Assembly (NCBI RefSeq): GCF_003002065.1
Contig: NZ_PVZG01000014.1
Location: 186,001-250,000 of the forward strand
Origin: Pseudosporangium ferrugineum
GTDB taxonomy: Bacteria; Actinomycetota; Actinomycetes; Mycobacteriales; Micromonosporaceae
Reading direction: 5' to 3'
DNA: 64,000 bases
Both the position numbers and the translations under genes were made by a program. The notes below the pieces were generated by a model. It was not told where the DNA came from, searched no databases, and was given only the letters and a program-made list of their open reading frames with translations. Shown here one piece after another: positions 15,847 through 23,937 of this stretch; position 1 is the stretch's first letter, and each line of letters opens with the position of its first letter.

Positions 15847-17610
15847 TCACTGCGCGCCTTCGGGGATGGGACAGCCTTGCGGCGTCACCGAGTACGACCA
15901 GGTCTTGGACTTCGTGTCCCAGAAGCCGTTCAGCCGGTACCCCCCACGGAAGCGGCCCCGCTCGGGCGTCAAGAACTTGCCCAGCCCCACCGCTGTCGGG
16001 ATGGACCCGTCCCTGCGTCGGATGAACGCCGACCCCCAGTTTCGCCGCAGCTCCGGCGCCCCATCGGACATGGTCGACTCGATCAGCTCACTGCAAGACA
16101 CGACCCGGTCCGGGAACAGCTCCCACCACTTCGCGTAGAAGGCTCCGTACTGCGCCTCCTCCTCATCGACCTCCGCCAACGAGGCGGCGTTGGTGAGGAA
16201 CTGCCCGCCCTCGCCGAGCCACTCAAGGAAGCCGGCCGCGGCCGAAGCCCATGCAGTGAAGGTCCGCATCGGTGTCTCGACGCGCGGTGCCCCGTCCGCG
16301 ATCCAGCGGCGCACGAGCACCAGCAGGTGCCACAACAGGATTGCCCGGTTCGACGAGGCGGCGAGCCACTCCTCGAGATCGCCCAGGGCGAAACCGGAGG
16401 ACGGACGCTTGGAGGGATCCGGCTGCTTAGCGTCGAGGCGCACCAGCACCGTCCTGGAACCGAGGTCACCCCCGATGGACAGACTGTTCCCGGTAACCAC
16501 CCACAGCCGATCGTTCGGCACTCGAACGCTTCCCGAGACGCCCAGAATGCGGTCCGACCAGACTTTCATGGTCAGCAGCGCCGCGAGGGTGGGCTGATCG
16601 ACAGACTCACCCTTGCCCACGTTGTCCAGCACAACGACCTGCCCACCACGATCCAGCAGCAGCGACGTGATCGCCTTGCGCAGCTCCTCGTCCTTGCCGA
16701 CCCACGGCCGGATCACACCGGAGTAGGTGCCCTTGAGAATGCTGGCCAGCAACGACTTTCCGGTACCTGGCGAGGTAGCGTCCACGGCCAGCATCGGTAG
16801 TAGCGCGTCACCGAGGTACGCCCGCAGAAGCGGCCCGACCAGCGCCCCGATGAAGTTCGCCCGAGATGGGCCAACCCAGGGGAAGTCAGCCAGCAGCGAC
16901 TCGAAGAGGAACACCTTGGCCTGGTAGACGTCCCGGTCTGCCGGGATGTCGGCTACACGATCAAGGGTGAGAGTTGGCGAGTAAATGACTCGTGCCAGTT
17001 CGTCGTAGCCCGGGTCCTGCACTAGCGTTCCGTCCGAGCGGAACGTCGGTGCCGTGACGATGCCCTTGAGCGGGCGCAGTTTCCAGCGCCGCGAGTCGAG
17101 CACAGCTCGGGCCACGTGCGCCGCTGGCGTAACCTCGATCAGGGTCTCGTCGTAGCTGCCATCCGGCAGCTTCTCCCGGCGCCGCTCGAACACGAACGCG
17201 TGCTGAGCCATCAATCGGTTGAACGTGTCCGCCGTGACGATCTCAACCGTCTTCGCGGTCTCGTCGTCCTCATGCTCCGCGCCGGACGGCTCCTCGATGA
17301 CCACCACGCGTCCCTCGCGGACGTACGTCTCAGGCAGAAGCCCTTCGTCGACAGCCGCGGTCAAGTCGCGAATCGCTGCCGGGTCCGAGATCAACTCGAT
17401 CGGACGCAGTCCAGAGTCGAGCAGAGCCTGACGCTCGTCGGCGATCTGCTGCCTGCGCTTCTCAGCCAGTCGAGCCTTCTCGTGCTTCTCGGCCTGCTTG
17501 GCGGCGAAGCGCTCCTGCCGCTCACGATTCGCCCGGGCGGTGGCCGACTCCACCGGCTCACCGTCACCCGGGATGACGGTGAGCTTCCGCGGTTTCGGCG
17601 CGCTGGTCAC
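15847..17610 (-). CDS. Putative replication protein, P-loop ATPase/helicase
   Basis: The 587-residue protein has a charged N-terminal coiled coil (about residues 25-65), a Walker A motif in DATSPGTGKSLLASIL (about 279-294) and a Walker B-like QVVVLDNVG (about 320-328). Then come sensor-like VWVVTGNSL and GSRTVLVRLD motifs. This is the style of phage or plasmid replicative helicases related to the AAA+/SF3 group that follow primase-like modules. No primase catalytic motif was recognised in the first 230 residues. The stop abuts the iteron region, consistent with an initiator or helicase for that origin. Its ATG overlaps the previous stop. Confidence 0.75.
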   Translation of the reverse strand: MTSAPKPRKLTVIPGDGEPVESATARANRERQERFAAKQAEKHEKARLAEKRRQQIADERQALLDSGLRPIELISDPAAIRDLTAAVDEGLLPETYVREGRVVVIEEPSGAEHEDDETAKTVEIVTADTFNRLMAQHAFVFERRREKLPDGSYDETLIEVTPAAHVARAVLDSRRWKLRPLKGIVTAPTFRSDGTLVQDPGYDELARVIYSPTLTLDRVADIPADRDVYQAKVFLFESLLADFPWVGPSRANFIGALVGPLLRAYLGDALLPMLAVDATSPGTGKSLLASILKGTYSGVIRPWVGKDEELRKAITSLLLDRGGQVVVLDNVGKGESVDQPTLAALLTMKVWSDRILGVSGSVRVPNDRLWVVTGNSLSIGGDLGSRTVLVRLDAKQPDPSKRPSSGFALGDLEEWLAASSNRAILLWHLLVLVRRWIADGAPRVETPMRTFTAWASAAAGFLEWLGEGGQFLTNAASLAEVDEEEAQYGAFYAKWWELFPDRVVSCSELIESTMSDGAPELRRNWGSAFIRRRDGSIPTAVGLGKFLTPERGRFRGGYRLNGFWDTKSKTWSYSVTPQGCPIPEGAQ

Positions 17611-18227
17611 GCCACCACCCGCAGGTGCCGGCGACCGGAGGTCAGGTGAGCTGGAAGAGGCTGCCCGGCGGCAGCGTACTCACCGACGATGCGCTCCCAC
17701 ACGCTGCCCGTGCAGAACTGGCGCCAGGCCTCCCAGCCCTGCACGGGCGGGACGTCCTCAGCGGCGGCGATGCTGGCCTGGTCGCGTTGACGGTTCGCTG
17801 CGGCTACTCGCGCACGCTCGCGGGCGGCCTCGGCCATCAGCTCGGGGTCGCCGGCGTCCGAACGGCGGCGCAACTCGGCCTTCCGCTGATCCTTGTCATG
17901 CCAGAGCGCCGCTTGCCGGATGGTCGCCGTCTTCTCGGTGCCGAGCATTCGGGCGATCCCTGCGATCAGTTCCTGGTCTGCCTCGTTGAGGCCGTGCAAC
18001 CGGCCAGCTTCGAACGCGGCGCGCACGTCAGGGTCGTAGCTGTTGGCGTAGTTGTGGCTGCGTCGACGGCGTCCCTCATCCGTCACGGGATGACCTGCCT
18101 CAGCGGCTTTGGCTGCGGTGCAAAGTCCGCGAGCGACGAGTTGGGCGAACACCTCGTCGGCGGTCATGATGCGCCGCTCCGGCAGGGGCCGCCGACGAGA
18201 TGCGGGCATACGAGTGGTACGAGACAT
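17607..18227 (-). CDS. Charged protein upstream of the replication gene
   Basis: The product is about 206 residues, with ATG starts at 18227 and 18167 (MTADEVFAQLVARGL) both possible; upstream spacing to GAGGG slightly favours 18227. It is Arg/Ala/Glu-rich, helical, with no cysteine cluster or membrane helix. Its stop overlaps the replication gene ATG (17607-17610), so the two are coupled and may cooperate in replication. No family is recognised. Confidence 0.6.
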   Translation of the reverse strand: MSRTTRMPASRRRPLPERRIMTADEVFAQLVARGLCTAAKAAEAGHPVTDEGRRRRSHNYANSYDPDVRAAFEAGRLHGLNEADQELIAGIARMLGTEKTATIRQAALWHDKDQRKAELRRRSDAGDPELMAEAARERARVAAANRQRDQASIAAAEDVPPVQGWEAWRQFCTGSVWERIVGEYAAAGQPLPAHLTSGRRHLRVVA

Positions 18228-18242
18228 GGTTGGCACCGGCCC

Positions 18243-18539
18243 TCACGCGGCCCAGGCGATGCGGTAGACGCGTGCCTCGCGGCGGCGCTGAACTGGGCCG
18301 AGCCGGTACCGCTGACGAGTGGCGGGGCAGCGCCGGACCAGCTTGCCGCTGAGAACCATGCTGCTGTCGCCGCTGCGATGGACATGGCCGGCGCCGCAGT
18401 GAGCGCAGGTCAGCACGACGACCGCCCACATCGTGCGCCCCTTCACCGGCGGCAGACCGAACGCGCGGGACGCAGGCAGGTCAACGATCCGACCTCGCGG
18501 CGGGGCGACAGTCTCCCGCTGGATCTCGTACGATCGCAT
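18243..18539 (-). CDS. Small zinc-finger-like protein
   Basis: This 98-residue protein starts MRSYEIQRETVAPPRGRIVD behind AAAGGAC. Its centre contains TCAHCGAGHVHRSGD (Cys-x2-Cys with nearby His) and a later RRCPATRQRY, suggesting a zinc site. The C-terminus is Arg-rich. It belongs to the early minus-strand operon between the regulator and replication genes. It probably binds nucleic acid; the exact role is unknown. Confidence 0.6.
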   Translation of the reverse strand: MRSYEIQRETVAPPRGRIVDLPASRAFGLPPVKGRTMWAVVVLTCAHCGAGHVHRSGDSSMVLSGKLVRRCPATRQRYRLGPVQRRREARVYRIAWAA

Positions 18540-18649
18540 GAGGGTGTCCTTTCGAGGACGGGTGTTCCGGCCGCTGGCAGGCGGCGTGGTTGTGGTTGTG
18601 GTTGGCGGGCCCGGGTTGGCAGACCCGGGCCGCTCTGCAGCCGGGGCCA

Positions 18650-18853
18650 TTAGGCGGCCTCCTGAGCTGAGACATCCGGAACAGCAAGGTCTGGCGGCCC
18701 GCTCCGCACCTTTGCCGAAGCTGTACCGATAAGCCTGGATCGGAATAGCCCACGAAGCCGGTCTCGCTGGTACGCACTTAGGGGCGGAGCTGCTTCGACG
18801 AGGACATCCAGGTAGGTGGCGCAGTCCGTGCCGCCGATGAGGCGGGGATTCAT
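18650..18853 (-). CDS. Small prophage protein, 67 residues
   Basis: The ATG at 18853 overlaps the stop of the HTH regulator (ATGA at 18850-18853) and follows GAGGG. The product, starting MNPRLIGGTDCATYLDVLVE, is helical with an Arg-rich middle (AYQRDRLRGLFRSRL) and an acidic/Ala tail. Coupling to the regulator suggests an early control function. No family is recognised. Confidence 0.55.
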   Translation of the reverse strand: MNPRLIGGTDCATYLDVLVEAAPPLSAYQRDRLRGLFRSRLIGTASAKVRSGPPDLAVPDVSAQEAA

Positions 18854-19101
18854 GCGGCCCTCGCGAGCATCTCGATGACAGCGAGGTAGCGAACGGCCGC
18901 CTCGCCGCGAGGTCGGCGCCTTCCCATCTCCCATTTCCAAACTGTTCCGGTATCAACACCACACGCTTCGGCGATCTCGCTGAGGCTCGTCTGTGTCTGC
19001 ATGCGCACCTGTCGGCCATGCCCGGACGCCGCCACTTCACGGGCCCTTGAGAGGCGTTCAAGCGGCACTCTCGACCTCGGCTCAGACGTACTGGTCATCA
19101 T
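18850..19101 (-). CDS. XRE-family HTH regulator
   Basis: The 83-residue protein contains a Cro/CI-type HTH at about residues 37-75 (TSLSEIAEACGVDTGTVWKW, followed by EMGRRRPRGEAAVRYL). It is transcribed away from the plus-strand gene at 19226. The space between them carries a palindrome and two direct repeats, so this is the best candidate for the element's early switch repressor or Cro-like protein. It is the first gene of the minus-strand early operon. Confidence 0.8.
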   Translation of the reverse strand: MMTSTSEPRSRVPLERLSRAREVAASGHGRQVRMQTQTSLSEIAEACGVDTGTVWKWEMGRRRPRGEAAVRYLAVIEMLARAA

Positions 19102-19104
19102 GGG

Positions 19105-19156
19105 ATCAGCATAGCTGATACTTTGCCGATATTTGGCCGCACGGCTTTGCCGATAT
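19105..19156. promoter_or_regulatory. Divergent control region with palindrome and direct repeats
   Basis: ATCAGC-nnn-GCTGAT (19105-19119) is a palindrome just upstream of the XRE gene. CTTTGCCGATAT occurs exactly twice (19121-19132 and 19145-19156), 24 bases apart and so on nearly the same helix face. These are likely operators for the XRE regulator, the 19226 protein, or both. On the minus strand TATGCT within the palindrome could be a -10 element for a nearly leaderless transcript. Confidence 0.55.
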
Positions 19157-19225
19157 CGGGTGAACGCTAGTGGGTAAGCTGTAGCGGAGATCCAGAACGC
19201 TTGGCCGTTCCGCTAGGAGCCCGCG

Positions 19226-19858
19226 ATGCCCTTCGACTCTGAAGCCGAGGTCAGCTTCCGGCTGCTGGACATGGCCGACGACTACGTGACCCGCGACGGG
19301 ACCGACATTCCCGCCTGGTTCGACATCCAGCTCAGCCGCGACGACTGGCCGACAGAGATCGTGCTGTCGGTCATGGTCGACACGGACCAGGGGCCGATCA
19401 TCAACGGCATCCGGGGCGGCCGCGGGTACAGGAACGGGTATCAGGAGGTCGCGAAGCTCTTCCGGGATTCGACAGACGCAGCGTTCATGCTGCGATTCGT
19501 CACAGCGCAGGCAGCAGGCGCGCTGGCAACCGACCGCCTACTCAGACCGCATCTCGATGAAATCGATCTAGATGAGGGCACCGCAAAAAAGATCGTCAAG
19601 ATGCGGGATCATTTCGCCCGCCGGTCCTTCGGCGCCACAGAGGTGCAGCGGCGCCGGCGCGTCACCCGGGAACTGCTGGAACAAGTCGCCCAGGTATACC
19701 GGGCTGCCTTCCGCGATGGACAGCCGCCCACGCAAGCGGTAGCGGAGACCTTCCATGTATCTCACTCCACTGCAGGCCGGTGGGTAGTCGAGGCCCGCAA
19801 GGCCGGCGCCCTCGGCCCCGCGACAGGCACGAGACCAGGCGAGGCAACGTCCGACTAG
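19226..19858 (+). CDS. HTH-containing prophage regulator
   Basis: The 210-residue protein has an alpha/beta N-terminal part (about 1-120) and a C-terminal helix-turn-helix at about residues 165-195 (QAVAETFHVSHSTAGRWVVE). It starts at an ATG after TAGGAG and runs divergently from the XRE regulator. Its stop overlaps the integrase stop by four bases on the opposite strand. Proteins of this shape are common in actinobacterial phages and integrative elements, but their role is not established. It may be the partner regulator of the lysogeny switch. Confidence 0.65.
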   Translation: MPFDSEAEVSFRLLDMADDYVTRDGTDIPAWFDIQLSRDDWPTEIVLSVMVDTDQGPIINGIRGGRGYRNGYQEVAKLFRDSTDAAFMLRFVTAQAAGALATDRLLRPHLDEIDLDEGTAKKIVKMRDHFARRSFGATEVQRRRRVTRELLEQVAQVYRAAFRDGQPPTQAVAETFHVSHSTAGRWVVEARKAGALGPATGTRPGEATSD

Positions 19859-21297
19859 GTGAGATCCTCATCGGCGGCCCAGATCTCGCCCCACGTACGT
19901 TCGTCGCCGGACCACCGCGACTTACGCAGCCTCAAAGGACTGAAGTAGCGCGTGCCGCGGCCGGCACGCGAGATCCGGATCTCGACCATGAGACGCAGGA
20001 TCTGCCGCTGCTGATCGAGGCTGAACCCGGCCCAGGTTTCGCGCGCCCGCGGTCCAGCTGCCACCTGCAACACTGCGGGGATGGATACGCTGACCGCGCG
20101 CCGGTCAGCGTCCTCGATTTGCGGACGCAGCCGCGCTTCGATTGCAGCGAGCCCTTCAGGACTGACCTTTCCCTCAGCGGCCGCGGCGTAGAAGCCCTCG
20201 AGACGTCCACGCAACTCGGCCGCTTCCGCTCGCGCTGCTGCGGCGTCATCCTGCCCAGGAGCAGCGTACAAGTCGAGGAAGTCTGGGCGTGACAACCGCG
20301 AGATCAAGAGCTCGACGACGAAGTCCTCCACCGGCTGCTCCTTCGCCGCGGCGCAGAAGTTGGTGCGGCAGGTGAGCACCGTGCCTTTCTGCTGTCGGGG
20401 GGCCTTCTGTACGAACATGCGGCCATCGCAGTGCGCGCAGCGCGTTACACCTGTAAGCAAATGCCGGGCCCGGTTGTCGCGGTGTGTGCGCCGAGCGGGA
20501 TCACTCAGTCGAGCGACGCAATCGGCATAAACGTTCTCGTCCAGGATTGCCGGCCACACCGCATCGCCGACCACCTTGCCCTTGTGGACTCGCCGGCCGA
20601 CATAGCCTGGATTCGTCACGAGCCGCGGAATCTGCTCCGGCCGCCAACCCTTCCCTGCGCGAGGCGTTGGGATGCCTCGAGACTGGAAGTCCTGCGCGAT
20701 CGAGTACAGCGCCTCTCCAGAACGGACGCGCCTCGCCGCTTCTCGAACTACCTCGGCCTGCTCGGGGTGCTCGACCTGTTCCAGGAAGCGACCACGATCG
20801 TCGTAGACCCTCCGGTAGCCGTAGAGCAGTTTGCCGTGGGGCCGACCGCTCGCCGCGTTGGCCCGTACCGCACGCAGGACCCGGTCGCGAGTGACGTCGG
20901 CTTCCCGCTCGGCCAACAGCGCGTCGAGTCCCGTGGAGAATCGATCGTCGGTGCGGGTCAGGTCGTACAAGCGTCCGCTGTAGCTGTAGCCGATCTTGCG
21001 TTCAGCGCACAGGTCACGGAGAGAGGCGTAGGCAGTGATGTCACGCTGCGCACGGGACCCCTCCCACATGACCAAGACGTCCGCTCCCCCGTCGGTGAGG
21101 AACTGGCGTAATGCGGTGTACTCGGGCCGCTGTTTGCGGCTGTGCCGACTTGCACCTCGATCGTTGTCCGTGAAGACGCGCACGACCTGCCAGCCTGCGC
21201 GTTCGCAGACTGCCCGGCAGTCTGCCTCCTGCTCATCCACGGAACGACCGGTGTCGTTCGGATCCGAGGATACGCGCGTATAGATGACTGCTCGCAC
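19855..21297 (-). CDS. int: Large serine integrase
   Basis: The 480-residue protein has an N-terminal resolvase domain (YTRVSSDPNDTGRSVDEQEA, catalytic serine at residue 10 or 11, plus the RGASRHSRKQRPEY and EGSRAQRD motifs). A recombinase domain (about 155-270, GYRRVY, RQFQSRGIPTPR-like) and a zinc ribbon (CAHCDGRM...CRTNFC, about 305-335) follow, then a coiled-coil C-terminus. This is the phiC31/Bxb1 class, which recombines attP and attB without host factors. It lies right at the junction with the broken comEC gene, as expected for an integrase beside its own att site. Confidence 0.95.
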   Translation of the reverse strand: MRAVIYTRVSSDPNDTGRSVDEQEADCRAVCERAGWQVVRVFTDNDRGASRHSRKQRPEYTALRQFLTDGGADVLVMWEGSRAQRDITAYASLRDLCAERKIGYSYSGRLYDLTRTDDRFSTGLDALLAEREADVTRDRVLRAVRANAASGRPHGKLLYGYRRVYDDRGRFLEQVEHPEQAEVVREAARRVRSGEALYSIAQDFQSRGIPTPRAGKGWRPEQIPRLVTNPGYVGRRVHKGKVVGDAVWPAILDENVYADCVARLSDPARRTHRDNRARHLLTGVTRCAHCDGRMFVQKAPRQQKGTVLTCRTNFCAAAKEQPVEDFVVELLISRLSRPDFLDLYAAPGQDDAAAARAEAAELRGRLEGFYAAAAEGKVSPEGLAAIEARLRPQIEDADRRAVSVSIPAVLQVAAGPRARETWAGFSLDQQRQILRLMVEIRISRAGRGTRYFSPLRLRKSRWSGDERTWGEIWAADEDLT

Positions 21298-21345
21298 TGC
21301 ATCAGAGTACAGTGTCTAAACGACGTTCGCGCCGCTCACGGCGTT
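21298..21345. other. Prophage-chromosome junction, hybrid att site
   Basis: The integrase start (21297) and the last comEC codon (21316-21318) are only 18 bp apart. The comEC frame ends in a TAG directly after codons for HLNAVSGANVV, a normally internal ComEC motif. The crossover should lie at about 21310-21330, in the GTGAGCGGCGCGAACGTC-coding stretch. Exact core bases cannot be set without the other junction, which is outside the window. Confidence 0.65.
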
Positions 21346-22326
21346 GAGGTGGGTCATGCCGGTCGCCCGGAAGTCCTCCTCCAGCGCCGGATCGAGGCGG
21401 CTCGTGTCCCCGACGACCAGCCCGGGAAGCAGACCCCCGACATCATCAGGCAGGGGTACGCACGCCCGCTGCAGCCCCGCCCGCAGCGAACCGGCCGCCC
21501 GCTGCGCCCACGACGGCCGCCCGTCCAGCCGTGGAGGATCCCGCACGGACACCACGGCGGCGCGCAGGTCACCACCGCGCGGTTCCAGCAGCTTGCCGGT
21601 GGCCGAGGCCCGCTGCCCGGGCAGCAACGGCCGCCACCCCGGATCGGACCCGAGCACGAGGGCCCGCACCGACAACCGCAAGGCAGGCCCGTCGTCGGGC
21701 CACACCCCCACAAGATCCACGGGTACGAGGTAGGTCGGCGGAAGCCCCGGCGAGCCGTGGATCGCCCGAGGATCATCCCGGACGATCACCTCCACCCGTG
21801 CGGTGGCATTCGCCGTCACGAGCGCAGCCAGCGGACCGGCATCACGCACACCGACCCGCGCGGCCGTGGCGACCGCCCCGGTCGCTGCACCGACCATCAC
21901 GGACACGGCCACCCAGCGAAGCGCAGGCACTCTCCACCTGCGCCCGGGCGGCCACCACCGCCGCGGCACCGCTCGCCGCCATCGGGCCGGCACCGCTCGC
22001 TGCCACCGGGCCAGCACCGCTCGCCGCCACCGCCGCGGCACCACTCGCTGCCACCGGGCCGGCACCACTCGCAGCCACCGGGCCGGCAGCGCTCGCCGCC
22101 ACCGGGCCGGCCGGGCTCGCGCGCCGACGGCTGCCGCACCGAGGGCGACGAGGCCGAGGGTCAGGCCGGCGCGGGACGTCATGTGCAGAGCGGCCAGAGC
22201 AGCCAGCCACAACGCCACGGCGAACCCGGCAAGCCGCAGGTCAGGTGCCTTGTCCTCGGCACCACGGCGTCGACCGGAACCGGACGGCCCCGCCCCGGCG
22301 CCCGGCGCCCGCGTCCGGCCGCTCAT
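21316..22326 (-). pseudogene. comEC: comEC, 5' part, truncated by prophage insertion
   Basis: The 336-residue frame is the N-terminal part of ComEC, the inner-membrane DNA channel of natural transformation. It has early membrane helices (LRLAGFAVALWLAALAAL), a DUF4131-like soluble region (ARVEVIVRDDPRAI) and the start of the competence domain (DDVGGLLPGLVVGDTSRLDP, then THLNAVSGANVV). The rest of the channel and any beta-lactamase-like domain are missing, so the product cannot import DNA. Residues about 70-135 form an unusual array of Ala-Arg-Trp-type repeats. The ATG overlaps the comEA stop. Precise excision should restore the gene. Confidence 0.9.
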
Positions 22327-23858
22327 ACCGTCACCAGATCCTTGAGCTGCTCATAGCGGGCCGTGCCGATGCCGTCCACCTTGCGCAGATCGCTCACCGC
22401 CTTGAAGCCGCCCTGGGCGTCCCGGGCATCGAGGATCCGCTGGGCGAGAACCGGGCCGACGCCCGGCAGGGTGTCGAGGTCGGCAAGGGTCGCGGTGTTG
22501 AGGTTGACCGGCCCACCGGGCGCCGCCGGATTCCGCGCACCGGCCGGCGCCGTCGGTGCGGCCCCCGGTGGCAGGGTGACGCCGACCATGATGAGCTCCC
22601 CGTCGACCACCTTGCGCGCGAGGTTGAGCGGCGCGACATCCACCCCGGGATCGGCGCCGCCCGCGGCCTGCAGGGCGTCGGCCACCCGCGCGCCGGAAGC
22701 CAGCTGCACCAGACCGGGCGTGCGCACCTTGCCGCCCACCGCGACGACGACTTCGGCGGCGGCAGAGGCACCGGGAGCACCCGATTGCCGCCCGCCCCCG
22801 GAGACAGCCCGGTTCCCGCCCACCGCCGCGCCCTCCACGAGCGCCGGATCCGCGGTAGAGATGGAAGGCGCCACGGGATCGACCCGAGGCCGGGACCGCC
22901 AAGCGATCACCGCGGCGATCAGCACCGCCACGATCGCGACCGCGGCAAGCGCCTTGACACCCCGCCGACCCGGATCGAACAGACCCGGCCCGCCCCCGAA
23001 CGCACCGGCACCGCTGAGCGCGGGCGGCGAGTCGTCCTCAGCGGCCACCGACTGCCGAAGAGGCGTGTCCGACGCCGTCCACGCAGGCCGATAAGCAAGA
23101 TCAACCGGCTCGGCCGCGGCAACAGCACCCGGAACAAGAGAGCCACCCGCCGAGGCAGGCACGCCGCCCGCCGCTGGATCGCCCTGCGCGCCAAGCGCAC
23201 CGGCTCCCGCCACGCCGAGCCCGGACCCCGGCCCGAAGCCAGGCCCGAGGTCGGGCCCCAGCCCAAAGCCGGGCCCCAGCCCGAGGCCAGTCCTGGGGCC
23301 GAAGCCGGTCCCGGAGCCGGTCCTGGGGCCGGAGCCGGTCCCGGAGCCGGTCCCGGGGCCGGAGCCGGCTGGATCGCCCGGTGGGTCGAAGGCGTCCGCG
23401 GGGAAGGTGACGTCGTCGGGCCAGCCCGTGGCGTCGTGCGGCCAGCCCGGCACCGCATTCGACCACCCCGGCACGACATCCGCCCAGTTGAGCGGCGGCC
23501 CACCACCGACCGGCCAGCCCTGCGCCGCACCGGATCGAGCGGCCGCCGCGGGCAGAGCCGCGGACGGAGCCGCGGGCAGAGCGGCGGGCAGAGCCGCTCC
23601 GCCCTGGTCGACCGCGACCTGCGACGGAGCGTGCGTCCCTGCCGAGACCGTCAACCCGGAGAATGAGGCGTCCGGCTCGGTCGCGGGCGCCCGGGGCGCT
23701 ATCGATGTCGGCGGGGTCGCCCACGGTGAGCCCGCGGGATATCCGCTTGTGGCGGCGCCCGCCGGCACGGGAGGCACGACGGGTGCGGGAGCCGGCCGGG
23801 CCAGGACGGCTTCGAGCCTGGCGCGTACGGCATCTTCGAGGTTGCTCTCCTGACGCAC
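22323..23858 (-). CDS. comEA: ComEA, DNA-binding competence protein
   Basis: The 511-residue protein has a long Pro/Gly/Ala-rich N-terminal region with GPGTGSGTGSGP-type repeats, one transmembrane helix (about residue 300, ALAAVAIVAVLIAAVIAW), an SLBB-like domain (VVAVGGKVRTPGLVQLASGA) and a C-terminal helix-hairpin-helix pair (NLNTATLADLDTLPGVGPVL). ComEA holds incoming DNA outside the membrane and hands it to ComEC. The GTG at 23858 gives MRQESNLEDAVRARLEAVLA; an ATG at 23918 is possible. The N-terminal region is much longer than in typical ComEA. With comEC broken downstream it has no working partner in the lysogen. Confidence 0.9.
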   Translation of the reverse strand: MRQESNLEDAVRARLEAVLARPAPAPVVPPVPAGAATSGYPAGSPWATPPTSIAPRAPATEPDASFSGLTVSAGTHAPSQVAVDQGGAALPAALPAAPSAALPAAAARSGAAQGWPVGGGPPLNWADVVPGWSNAVPGWPHDATGWPDDVTFPADAFDPPGDPAGSGPGTGSGTGSGPRTGSGTGFGPRTGLGLGPGFGLGPDLGPGFGPGSGLGVAGAGALGAQGDPAAGGVPASAGGSLVPGAVAAAEPVDLAYRPAWTASDTPLRQSVAAEDDSPPALSGAGAFGGGPGLFDPGRRGVKALAAVAIVAVLIAAVIAWRSRPRVDPVAPSISTADPALVEGAAVGGNRAVSGGGRQSGAPGASAAAEVVVAVGGKVRTPGLVQLASGARVADALQAAGGADPGVDVAPLNLARKVVDGELIMVGVTLPPGAAPTAPAGARNPAAPGGPVNLNTATLADLDTLPGVGPVLAQRILDARDAQGGFKAVSDLRKVDGIGTARYEQLKDLVTV

Positions 23859-23937
23859 CCCGGCAACGTAGGGTTCGGCAGGCCCCGGCCGCTCCGGTGC
23901 CTGTGGACAACGGCGCATTGTGGATAACGGGAGATCG

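Noticed and set aside
21298..21345. tRNA gene as attachment site
   Set aside because: No tRNA structure is present; the chromosomal side is clearly comEC coding sequence.
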